Part shown: positions 1-16,803 of the stretch, piece after piece | Position numbering within the stretch: the first letter of the stretch is position 1 | How the letters are laid out: every line of letters begins with the position of its first letter | DNA from: Mesostigma viride | Lineage: Eukaryota; Streptophyta; Mesostigmatophyceae; Mesostigmatales; Mesostigmataceae | Direction of reading: 5' to 3' | Length of the DNA: 45,000 bases | Assembly: GCA_009746045.1 (NCBI GenBank) | Contig: RPFO01000132.1 | Location: 455,590-500,589 of the forward strand | Notes under the pieces: generated by a model | Databases searched by the model: none | Told to the model about the DNA's origin: nothing | Seen by the model: only the letters and a program-made list of their open reading frames with translations | Made by a program: the position numbers and the translations under genes

Positions 1-161
1 CAGAGTGTGCACGTCAGCTTGTACTTACCTGTCGGCTGCCCTTTCTTGTTGAGAGTCTGTTCTTTCACGATGTGTGTCCAGACAGTCTCGGATATGGCCT
101 GCATCTCGTCGGCCCCATCATCATCGTGTTCCATTGAACCCCCATCACCGTCGCTAGCCAT
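1..161 (-). CDS. possible BED-type zinc-finger protein, first exon (partial)
   Basis: An open minus-strand frame begins at an ATG at 161 in a favourable context (CACCATGG) and runs off the left edge without a stop. The first ~20 residues are acidic (GDGG, EHDDDGADE). They are followed by ETVWTHIVKEQTLNKKG and then YKLTCTL at the edge. An aromatic residue in a VW-x-H context followed by K-x-x-C resembles the start of a BED zinc finger, as found in hAT transposases and host proteins derived from them; the second cysteine would lie outside the window. Alternatively the exon ends at 29 with an ACAG/GTAAGT donor, a near-perfect 5' splice site, giving a 44-codon first exon. The BED assignment is inference from a short stretch. 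Confidence 0.4.
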   Translation of the reverse strand, partial: MASDGDGGSMEHDDDGADEMQAISETVWTHIVKEQTLNKKGQPTGKYKLTCTL

Positions 162-401
162 GGTGCCTGGATGTCAATTGTGTTACGATTAATTTTAGGT
201 GCCAGATGCACGCCCTTGTCGTGGCAGACAACAAAACTTGGTCACCAGTCCAAGACTAGTCCTGTCAAACTTGTCTTCCTCGCTCGTTGTATCCTCATTA
301 TCCGACACGCAGCGTCCGACACGATTTGGGTGGGCCAGCTTGGCACATACATATAGCTGCATGCCTATTTACTTGTCGCGGAGATGCAGGCCGCCTTCAT
401 C

Positions 402-432
402 AGTCAGTTAGTCAGTCAGTCAGTCAGTCAGT
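402..432. repeat. (CAGT)n microsatellite
   Basis: Seven or so CAGT units, one interrupted as TAGT, in non-coding DNA. Confidence 0.8.
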
Positions 433-540
433 AATCAGTTTATTCCCACGTTGGTTATCCGTCAGTTACAGGTTGCCTCAGTCTAGTTCCAGCTCCACTA
501 GACGTCCGAAACGATGCCAGAAGCTACTTCGTGCGCGGGC

Positions 541-602
541 CAATACGCAAAAAATACGCAAAAAATATGCAATACGCAAAAAATACGCGAAAAATACGCA
601 CG
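541..602. repeat. AATACGCAAAA-type tandem repeat
   Basis: Five or six imperfect units of a 10-11 bp AATACGCAAAA motif. The same ATACGC hexamer forms the arms of the adjacent inverted repeat. Confidence 0.75.
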
Positions 603-645
603 CCCGTACTTTTCTGCCCATTTTCATACGGAATTCTTGCGTAGG

Positions 646-679
646 GCGTATAATACGCGTCATACGGCGTATTATACGC
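646..679. repeat. perfect 13-bp inverted repeat, 8-nt loop
   Basis: GCGTATAATACGC at 646-658 and its exact reverse complement GCGTATTATACGC at 667-679 are separated by 8 nt. Each arm carries the ATACGC hexamer of the tandem repeats just upstream, so the hairpin probably arose from that repeat by inversion. No gene is attached to it. Confidence 0.9.
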
Positions 680-1294
680 AGTATGCCTGTTCACTGGCCC
701 TCGGTTGCTTTATTGGTACCCCATGACGCAATCTCCAGAAATTCGATTTGATCATCAGAAAATTTTTGTGACAGGTAATCAGGTTGCCATGATTCCTCCT
801 GTTTTGTCAGAAGATGTGCTGGGAAGAAGTACTTGTCAACTCACAGCCAGGTGTGCAGAATTTTATTGAGGACTTCTTTCTAATTCTAAAGGTGAGGACT
901 CTTTTCTAAGTCTTAATACTGGTTTTCCATTCCAACTGCATGGCTGGGTTCGTTTTCAATCCTACTAGCAGTGTGTCCATCTAACTAGCATCAAACTTAA
1001 ACTAGTCACGAATAGTGCTTTGCACAAAACATCTCCACCTGCATACAACCCAGATCCTCCCAAGTGTTGCAGAGGTTGGTTGGATTCAGGGCCTATGACT
1101 ACCCGTGGAAAGGTCAACTTGGGGACAAGCGGGGCGGGGGGGCAAGGCTAGGGTTTGTACAGTCTTGAAAAATTTTAGAACAAATCAGCCATGAAATGTT
1201 TGCCAAGAAATTGCAGGCATTGATCTTATAATGCTACATGTATGATCTATATATAACTACATTGACGTTTTTATGAGAGCAAGGGGGGAGATGC

Positions 1295-1408
1295 CTACCT
1301 TCACATTAATGACCGGCTACCTTCACGGAAATGTTTCGGTTACCTGCACGTAAATGATGCGGCTACCTTCACGTTAGTGCTTTGGTTACCTTCACGTTAA
1401 TGATTCGG
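1295..1408 (-). repeat. five 22-23 bp tandem units, each containing a splice-donor-like GTGAAG/GTAA
   Basis: Units are 1295-1316 (22 bp), 1317-1339, 1340-1362, 1363-1385 and 1386-1408 (23 bp each). On the minus strand each reads approximately CCGAATCATTAACGTGAAGGTAA. Unit 5 (1386-1408) spans the end of DnaJ-like exon 2, so the array is a tandem amplification of an exon/intron boundary. Units differ by a few substitutions, so it is not brand new. Confidence 0.85.
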
Positions 1409-2103
1409 TCGGTCTTCTTGCGCCCTTTGCCATTGCACGTGCTGCACTTGATCGTGCTCCACTTCATGTTGCCGGCACCTTCGCAGTCCATGCATTTCTC
1501 AAGCCGCTGATAGGACAGCGGCATCTCTCCTCCCACAAGCGCACGCGTCAGGTCAACTCGCATCGACCAGAGCACGTCCTCGCCTGCACAAGAAAAAGCA
1601 AATGGTTGCACAGAATGCACGAGATGTCGATAATCTCTTTTAAGAAACCGGCAGCGAAACATTTAACAGGAAGGTCGCATGCAGCTATTTCTTCCAACAG
1701 ATTGAAAATGTCCAATTGGTTGAAAGCATTCGCAGCCTTCCTCTGTCAAGTACGGTTGCGCACCGTCCACGGCTTCCGCGGCCTTTCTGCTGTTCCAGAC
1801 CTCCTTCACGAAACTCTTGGGGTCGTCGAATATGGTGTTTCTTTCAGGCTTGTCCCTTCCCGCGTCCTTATCAGTTTTTAACCATTTTATAAACGGGTTC
1901 TTTTCTTCAGCTTTGTTCTTCTCATCAGCTTTACCGGCAACAACGAATGGAGCGCCAATCCTTGTGCACGCATGCTGCCGCGTCGGTGCCCGTAGCACAT
2001 GCAAGCTACCCCTATGTCGGGGTTTAACGAAAGTTCCCTCTAGAGGATGAATCACACTCTTTACGTGCAACATGGAGGTGGCCGTTGAAACAACGGACGC
2101 CAT
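1369..2103 (-). CDS. plastid DnaJ-like zinc-finger (CxxCxGxG) protein
   Basis: Exons 1764-2103 and 1369(or 1390)-1583 are joined by a 180-bp intron: donor GACG/GTGCGC at 1764/1763, acceptor TGTGCAG at 1584. The join restores the frame as AEAVDG-EDVLW. The first ~55 residues are rich in S, T, R and H with few acidics, as in a plastid transit peptide. Next comes a charged KADEKNKAEEKN linker. Exon 2 resembles the substrate-binding domain of type I DnaJ/Hsp40 (GEDV.W.MRVDLTRALVGGE) and has two zinc-knuckle repeats, CMDCEGAG and CSTCNGKG. Canonical DnaJ has four such repeats and an N-terminal J domain; neither the other two nor a J domain is present. It may act as a thiol or chaperone factor in the plastid, like other J-domain-less proteins of this type. 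If exon 2 is not spliced further, translation ends at TGA 1369-1371 (184 aa). A donor AAG/GTAACC at 1390/1389 could lead to an unseen third exon. Confidence 0.75.
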
Positions 2104-2962
2104 CTTGTGCCCGCTAACTTCCAGTAGTCTGCCTCAGTCAACCAGTGTATAGACCAGTGATGTTTGTGGGCCTATATTAATCGCGGGGGAGTTTACATGT
2201 AATTGCGATGGCAGCCTTGTTATGATTCTTGCAAAAATGCCCTTTTCTTTTGAAGGAAAGTATAACGGCAATGCCTCTGCTTCCTTGTGTTGAGTTAGGC
2301 ACATCCCTCATATCCGCACAAAATATGACCTCGTGCCTGCCTCGTGCGCTAGCCGAGTAAAGCCGACTGATGAAGTGGTAATAGCTGGTCACATCTGGCG
2401 TGCTGTAAGTACAGTAGCGCGGGAATAAAATAATATCTGATCTCCGTATGGGAACTGGGAGCCCGGAAATCCAAGCACAGGGGGTCGTCGTACGAAGAAG
2501 TGAGTAGATTGATTCAAGTATCCATTCGACAAGCTATGGCCTCTGAACCTCAAGCCATAAGATACGCGCCAAGACCATCCTGTGACTGGCAGCATAAATC
2601 CCTGAATTCGCACAAACTTCCGGTTGCTCGTTGCTTTTGAGCGCAGAATTCGGTGTGCATTTCTTTTCTTCCGTGTAACGCACTTCTCTAGAGCAACTTG
2701 AGAAAGCCCTCTCGTCAGAGTACATACTGTCATGGGCCTTCCAACGCGGTATAGCTCGATCCCGGTTGTGCCTACATATCCTGGCAGTGCCATTGAGCAT
2801 GCATGTTAGCGTACCAGCAGGGGAATAAGGAATTGTGCGTTTTGTTTCGAGGAACGGCGCCTATAAAATTGTGCGCTCATTTTCGATGAGCCATGTAGCA
2901 CACGTAGATTGCTCATGGTCCCTGTAGGCGCCTTTGTTGGGATTAGCAAGTAGGGGCGAAAC
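2104..2962. promoter_or_regulatory. shared promoter region between divergent genes
   Basis: The 859-bp gap between the start codons of the minus-strand DnaJ-like gene and the plus-strand TFIIIC-subunit gene must hold both promoters. I see no strong TATA box or recognisable motif. Short open frames on the minus strand (about 2389-2800) have no family resemblance. Confidence 0.5.
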
Positions 2963-11557
<8,595 letters not shown>

Positions 11558-12149
11558 CATGGACGGCTAGACCGTTGTGGCTATAGTATTGACCCTTGGC
11601 CGTGGGTGGCAAGGTGGCCACCCATGGACCTTTTGTGGTAGGCTCGGTGAACACATGGGACATCGACACAAAAGGGTAGCCAAAACGATATATCGACTGG
11701 CAATTGATGATGTGATATGCAGCTAGGGGCCCGTACAACTTCAATAACACGACGGGATTTGAGCTTCCCCCTAGGGCCGACCAGGGGGCTCGGTCGTGTG
11801 CGTGTCGATCTCGATGCGCGCGCGTCACATGCATCGCCCGCATGCAACATCAAAGAGCCGGCCAACCAGCGCTTTAGCATTTGCTTGTAAGGTGCATGTA
11901 CAGACTCATGTACAAATCCATATATAATATGCATGTCAATATTATGTGATTAATTAATTCTCGTGCTCCCGTTGTGGAGCCACGGAATATTATGTGATGA
12001 TGCCAGCCCCTATGTTTGAACACCGTGCATATTTCCTCCCTCTCTCTAGCTTGGACTGCCATGCATGATTTGCAGATCGCGTTTTCCGCGGACCGGCACT
12101 GAACGCAAATGGTTTTCACCTTTGCGGCGTGCCAAATCAGAATATGCCC

Positions 12150-12190
12150 TCTCCCGATTTCTGGCCTGCGCTGGTTGTCTCATTGATATG
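12150..12190 (+). mobile_element. R1 terminal fragment
   Basis: CCCGATTTCTGGCCTGCGCT followed by GGTTGTCTCATTGATAT matches the right end of the R1 family. It directly abuts the start of the LINE-derived sequence. Confidence 0.65.
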
Positions 12191-12239
12191 CCCTTTCTCA
12201 GCCCGGATATGTGTTACATATACTTCCCACAGAGGGTCA

Positions 12240-12600
12240 CCCCGGCCCGCCACTTTTTGGTTATGCTGCTCGACGCCAATGCCACGCTCCCCGTGGGCAC
12301 TGCTGGCAGCCGCTTTGCGCCTGCTGACACTACTGCTAACGACAACACTCCCCTGTTTTCTGCCTTTTTTGCGGGATAGCGGGATGGTTGCTGTCAACTG
12401 CCACTTCCAACGTCCCTCACAGGACTTGGTCACTTTTCGTGGCCCTAACGGCCGTCAGGCCTGTTTGGACTACGTGGTGGTACGGCAGTCCAGGTGCACC
12501 TCGGTCCTGGACACCCAAGTGTTTGACACGCCGACGGTGTGCTCCGACCACCGGTCGGTGCGCGCGACCCTTCGCGGCTCCGGTTCCACGTCCCCGCGCG
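12240..12600 (+). pseudogene. AP-endonuclease domain remnant of LINE
   Basis: Frame 1 (about 12234-12379) reads LLDANATLPVGTAG, similar to the catalytic G-D-x-N-A block of apurinic-type endonucleases. A frameshift then moves to DLVTFRGPNGRQACLDYVVV and VCSDHRSV, which carry the Y-x-x-x and S-D-H motifs of the same domain. A stop and a frame change between the two blocks make this copy inactive. Confidence 0.75.
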
Positions 12601-13275
12601 CCGCGCCCCAGTGGTCCGCCCTGACTGGTCTGCTCTACGTCCGGTCAAGGGAGATCCTGAGGACTGGACGGACGCCGAGCACGAGCGGAACTGGTGCTGA
12701 CGGAAGTACCTGTCGGCCCTGGACGCCCGGGCGGACGTCGACGAGCTGGACAATGGTGCCCCCAACGCAGCCATTTTTGCGGGCTTTGCGGCCCGTGCCC
12801 CGTTGCTGGCGGCCCGGCACCTGCCGGTCATGCCCCGCCGCCGCCCCGGCCCGCTCTACCGCCAGGACCCCAAGGTCTTGGCCGCCCGGCACCGCCTCAA
12901 GCGTAACCGGGACCCGCTGCAGAAACCACTGCTCCAGGCCGCCCTTGTGGAGGCCTACGAGCACGCTCAGGACGCGGAGGCGGCCCAGTGCATCGCGGAT
13001 GCCAAGGCCTGCCAGGCTCGCAACCAGGGCAAGGACATGTGGTACCACCTCGACCGGCTCGGCGGCCGGCGGCAGCGCACCCCGGTGGAGCACACGGGGG
13101 ACGGCACGGCGCCGGTAAGCCTTGACCGCTGGTTGGCCCACAATGTTTCCTTGACCGGTGGGGCTCGCGCCCCCCCCCGCCGCTTCACCCCGAGACGGCC
13201 GCCCGCCTCGGGGTCGCCGGACCCCCGCCGCCGCCAGCGCCCCCCTCCTCGGCCGCGGACTACCAAGTCCCCGCC

Positions 13276-14970
13276 TTGAAGGAGGGCTGCCTTGCCACCA
13301 ACGACGTCGTCCACCCCTTCACTTTGGAGGAATTGGACGGCGCCCTTGCTCGCCTGCGGTACGATGCGGCGGTCGGTGCCGACCACCTTTCTGCTGAGCT
13401 GCTGAAGACCCCTGATCTGGCGGTTAGGGATCTTCTGCTGGCGTTCTGCAACCGTGTCCTGCTCTCTGACGAGCCTCCGCCTGCTGAGTGGCAGACGGCC
13501 ATCCGCGTCATGCTGTACAAGAAGGGCTCTGCTGCTGACCCCGGTAACTACCGGGGTGTCTGCCTCCAGAGCGCCGCGCTGAAGGTCTTCATGCGCATGA
13601 TGCTGCACAGGCTCCGCGCCGCGCTGGACCCACACCTGGGTGAGTCTCAGATGGGTTTCCGTCGTGGTCGTAACACTGTCATGGCTGTGTTTGTCGCGCG
13701 CCGGTTGATGGAGGAGGTGCGTCGACTTCCCCCTGACAGTTTGCCGCTGGTCTTCATTTTTGTTGACTATATCAAGGCCTTTGACACGGTTCTCTGGGAG
13801 GCTCTTTGGGCCATCCTAGCTCTGGATCGGGTACCACCTGCGTTTATTGCTGCCATTCGCCGTCTGTATGAGGGTTCACAGGCAGTAGTGCGGACTGCGG
13901 AGGGCACCACTCCACCATTCCCCCTTCACCACGGGGTGTGGCAAGGTTGTGTCCTGTCCCCATACCTGTTCATTATTGTCGTGGATCACGTCATGCGCCG
14001 GGCACGTGCGCGCTTTACTGCTCTTAAGGGGTTCGAGCCAGGCTTGGACATCCTTAACGTGAAAGAGCACGGCGGGGTTAGACCTGGTTACCGCCTTGCC
14101 GACCTGATTTATGCGGATGATACCACCCTCATCGAGAGCCCCGAGCACATTCAGACCTGGCTGGACTGCCTGGGCCTGGAGGCGCGGGCGGTGGGGCTGG
14201 AGATTAGTGTCAAAACTGAGGCGATGGTGATAGGAGCATCCAGTAAACCACCGCTGCCGCGCCTGCTCGACGGGACGGAGGTCCCGTTCCGCGACCGCTT
14301 CAAGCTGTTGGGGAGCTGGCTTCCTGACACCGCCGACGATGTGGACACCCGCATCGGCCTTGCCTGGGCCAAGCTCCGTTCGCTCACACCCTACTGGCGC
14401 TCGAAGGGCCTTAACGGGCACCGCAAGCGCATGCTCTTCAAGGTCCTCGTCCTCACGGTGCTCACGTATGGCGCCGAGGCGTGGACCCTCCCACCCAAAC
14501 TGGCAGCTCGGCTCGACGACACAGTTTACAGGATGCTCCGGCAGGTCCTTAATGTAGGTTTTTCCGAGCGTCCGTCATCAGAGTCTTTGTATCATGGCAT
14601 GCCTCGTGTTTCGGACGAGATTAGGCAGCGTAGGATAGCATTTGTAGGACACCTTGCACGCACCAGCCAGGTCGACACCACCCTCGGTCTGGCCGGCCCC
14701 CAGCGGCTTGGACAGCCAGGGCGGCACATTCTGACCTGGCCTGGCCCCAAGGACATTCCCAAAAGGGTAGGGAAACCTGTCACGAACTACGTTCAGATGT
14801 TGCTGGACGACCTAGTGGTCCCAGCCCAGTTTGAGCACCGCATCCACTCTCTCTCCCGTCTAAAGTTGGACTGCCATGCAGGACAAGACGCGGTGGAAGG
14901 AGATTGTCAAGGCGCACACGCCCGACCCTGTGGGCAAGCCACCTCCCCCCAAGCGGAGGAGGCGTTTTGA
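13276..14970 (+). CDS. LINE reverse transcriptase ORF
   Basis: This is a 564-codon open frame with no ATG at its 5' limit, as it is the continuation of a frameshifted polyprotein. RT motifs appear in order: GADHLSAELLK, WQTAIRVMLYKKGS, NYRGVCLQSAALKVF, GFRRGRNTV, FVDYIKAFDTV (catalytic Asp), GVWQGCVLSPYLF, and LIYADDTTLIE, the YADD catalytic box at about residue 278. The thumb region and a C-terminal LTYGAEAWTL/RQRRIAFVGHLAR module follow. It is intact across the RT core but lacks a functional upstream endonuclease in frame, so it is likely dead or only trans-mobilisable. Stop at 14968-14970. Confidence 0.85.
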   Translation: MKEGCLATNDVVHPFTLEELDGALARLRYDAAVGADHLSAELLKTPDLAVRDLLLAFCNRVLLSDEPPPAEWQTAIRVMLYKKGSAADPGNYRGVCLQSAALKVFMRMMLHRLRAALDPHLGESQMGFRRGRNTVMAVFVARRLMEEVRRLPPDSLPLVFIFVDYIKAFDTVLWEALWAILALDRVPPAFIAAIRRLYEGSQAVVRTAEGTTPPFPLHHGVWQGCVLSPYLFIIVVDHVMRRARARFTALKGFEPGLDILNVKEHGGVRPGYRLADLIYADDTTLIESPEHIQTWLDCLGLEARAVGLEISVKTEAMVIGASSKPPLPRLLDGTEVPFRDRFKLLGSWLPDTADDVDTRIGLAWAKLRSLTPYWRSKGLNGHRKRMLFKVLVLTVLTYGAEAWTLPPKLAARLDDTVYRMLRQVLNVGFSERPSSESLYHGMPRVSDEIRQRRIAFVGHLARTSQVDTTLGLAGPQRLGQPGRHILTWPGPKDIPKRVGKPVTNYVQMLLDDLVVPAQFEHRIHSLSRLKLDCHAGQDAVEGDCQGAHARPCGQATSPQAEEAF

Positions 14971-15234
14971 TGAGTAGTGCAGTTAGGATTTTCTAGATAG
15001 AGTTAGGATAGTTCGATCACGCGGCTTCCTCCACGTCCCATCCATCATGAAATATGTGCTACATGACCTCCCCACGGAGGCATGTTATAATTTAATTTTT
15101 AATTTAATTAAATTAATACTTCCCACGGAGATATGTTCTCCGTTTGATTGCCCTTTGTACGTGATTTGGTGTGTTGATGCATGCAGCAATTATACTCGTG
15201 CTGGGGAGTCACGGAGCATTAACCCCGATTTGAT

Positions 15235-15503
15235 GGAGGGAGGGAGGGAGGGGGAGGGAGGGAGGGAGGGAGGGAGGGAGGGAGGGAGGGAGGGAGGAGG
15301 GAGGGAGGGAGGGAGGAGGGAGGGAGGGAGGGAGGGAGGGAGGGAGGGAGGGAGGAGGGAGGGAGGAGGGAGGAGGGAGGGAGGGAGGGAGGGAGGGAGG
15401 GAGGGAGGGAGGGAGGGAGGGAGGGAGGGAGGGAGGGAGGGAGGGAGGAGGGAGGGAGGGAGGGAGGGAGGGAGGGAGGGAGGGAGGGAGGGAGGGAGGG
15501 AGG
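15235..15503 (+). repeat. (GGGA)n purine tract
   Basis: About 270 bp of GGGA tetramers with occasional GGA triplets; G and A only on the plus strand. Lies just downstream of the LINE 3' end and of a short repeat shared in reverse orientation with 41463-41515. Confidence 0.95.
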
Positions 15504-15640
15504 GGAATTCATGCAATCCTACCGGTCTAGGCTATCTAGTTACAAACAATCCTACTGCATGGTCTTTATCTAGTGTGTGGCAGACCCTAGGGGTCTTGCC
15601 CAGCGCATGCTTCCCGCGCCTGCAAAAACACAGCTTCCCC

Positions 15641-15800
15641 ACTTAATTAAGTGCTCACGCGACTGCGTCACGTGGGTGCCAATACAGAGTAAGGGAACCT
15701 TCAACCCTATATACACAACGAGAAGGAGGGAGGGCGCCCTAGCTTCTCTCACTGCCGCATGCAAGTGGGCAGCCACAGGGCGCTCTTCCCCAATGGGGGG
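15641..15800 (+). repeat. dispersed repeat family R4, copy 1
   Basis: About 155 bp matches 42987-43140 in the same orientation, including TAATTAA, GACTGCGTCACGTGGGTGCC, AACCCTATATACACAACGAG and AGGGCGCCCTAGCTTCTCTC. The TATA-like CTATATACA and the CACGTG boxes suggest a promoter-bearing element end such as an LTR or an R4-type promoter, but no coding region goes with it. Confidence 0.75.
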
Positions 15801-15884
15801 GGGTCATTGTCGTCTATAACCTGTGTCCACTTGGCCTTGTCCATCATCTTTTTCCAAATCATGCACGATCTAGTTCCCCTGGGC

Positions 15885-16115
15885 TGGCCGGTGGCTGGGG
15901 CGGCAGGGGTCGCCTGCCAGAGCTTGTGGTCGACGAAGATTCATCGACTGCCCCCCTCCAGTATACTGGCTTCTTCCCTGCTGTCAGGTCACCCGAGCTG
16001 GCCGGAGGCAGGACGTCGATTGGCTAGAGCTCCCGTCACCGTTGCTGCTGCACCATGGTCAAGTCCAGCGTGTAGGAGGTTCCCCCAAGCCGCTTCATGC
16101 AACGCTTGAAGCGTT
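15885..16115 (-). pseudogene. LINE ORF1 3'-end remnant
   Basis: It shares about 200 bp with the minus-strand LINE ORF1 remnant at 33578-33800, including CCTGCCAGRGCTTGTGGTCG and CCCCCCTCCAGTATAC. The translation is broken in several places. Only the relationship to the other copy supports it. Confidence 0.6.
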
Positions 16116-16228
16116 GCTTGATGGATTGCTTGTGGTCGATTGACCCAGCCACATGCATATGCTATGGTTGGCACATGTGCATAAAATCAAGGAGAGAACC
16201 AGCAACATAATATTTACAGAGCTATACA

Positions 16229-16396
16229 CGTAAGCCAGCCATAATTTCAATGCACAAGGCTACACATTTCCATCTCCATTCGTATTCATCATCCTGAACG
16301 ACTCGAAAACGCGGACAAGATAACGGCAGGCTCGAGCTACCATGGGCCGGATTCTCCCGATTTCTGGCCGGCCTGCGCTGGTTGTCTCCTTGATAT
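16229..16396 (+). mobile_element. R1 family, copy B (partial)
   Basis: From TAAGCCAGCCATAATTTCAA to GTTGTCTCCTTGATAT. It lacks the first ~75 bp of the full-length R1 copies. Lies between the LINE and the 3' end of the pirin gene. Confidence 0.75.
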
Positions 16397-16803
16397 AGCA
16401 CATCACAGGATCATGCAATACGTGTCAAAGAGACAGCTAGCCTCTCTTTACAGGCAATAAAATATGTATTCTTAATTGAATTGCTAGCAAGGATCGAATA
16501 TTGTATTTAATAAAATTCTAAACGCTTGTGTACATCGCAGGCATCAAACGCATATTTCACGAAGCTAGTTACATGCAGAGAAGGCTTTATTACTGCCCTG
16601 ATGCCTGGATATCAAAGAGACAAGGATATGGTTGTGCGTTGAGGCCTCATTTGACTCAAGCTCCCCATATGTAGGAAATGATAACATAATGTACACTGAA
16701 TGCACTGTACATACAACATGGTTTGATAGCCAATATGGGATATGGCTGAGAACTAACACTATTTGGCTGCCCACAACGTATAGATATGCAGTTTACAACT
16801 CAT

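Larger units (their letters stand above)
162..1294. other. gene-free stretch with simple repeats
   Basis: Between the minus-strand BED-like exon and the DnaJ-like gene I see no convincing coding exon on either strand. It contains a short (CAGT)n run at about 402-432, ATACGCAAAA-type repeats at about 541-600, and the perfect hairpin listed separately. A downstream exon of the DnaJ-like gene could lie here but none was recognised. Confidence 0.5.
12228..15047 (+). mobile_element. degenerate RTE-like non-LTR retrotransposon (LINE), 5'-truncated
   Basis: The element starts within the endonuclease domain (about 12240-12600, two frames), passes through a frameshifted linker (about 12600-13275), then has a long intact reverse-transcriptase frame and a short 3' end finishing in CATCCAT. 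The gene order EN-RT, and a C-terminal region with LLGSWLP, LTYGAEAWTL and RQRRIAFVGHLAR, resembles RTE/BovB-type elements. The 3' end (GTTCGATCACGCGGCTTCC) is shared with the minus-strand copy at 39.7 kb. It lies downstream of and codirectional with the TFIIIC-subunit gene. No clear target-site duplication was found. Confidence 0.85.

Noticed and set aside
2389-2800. 134-residue minus-strand frame
   Set aside because: No recognisable motif; lies in the region between two divergent gene starts, and codon use looks random.
15190-15646. Frames over the GGGA tract after the LINE
   Set aside because: Low-complexity translation with no conserved flank.
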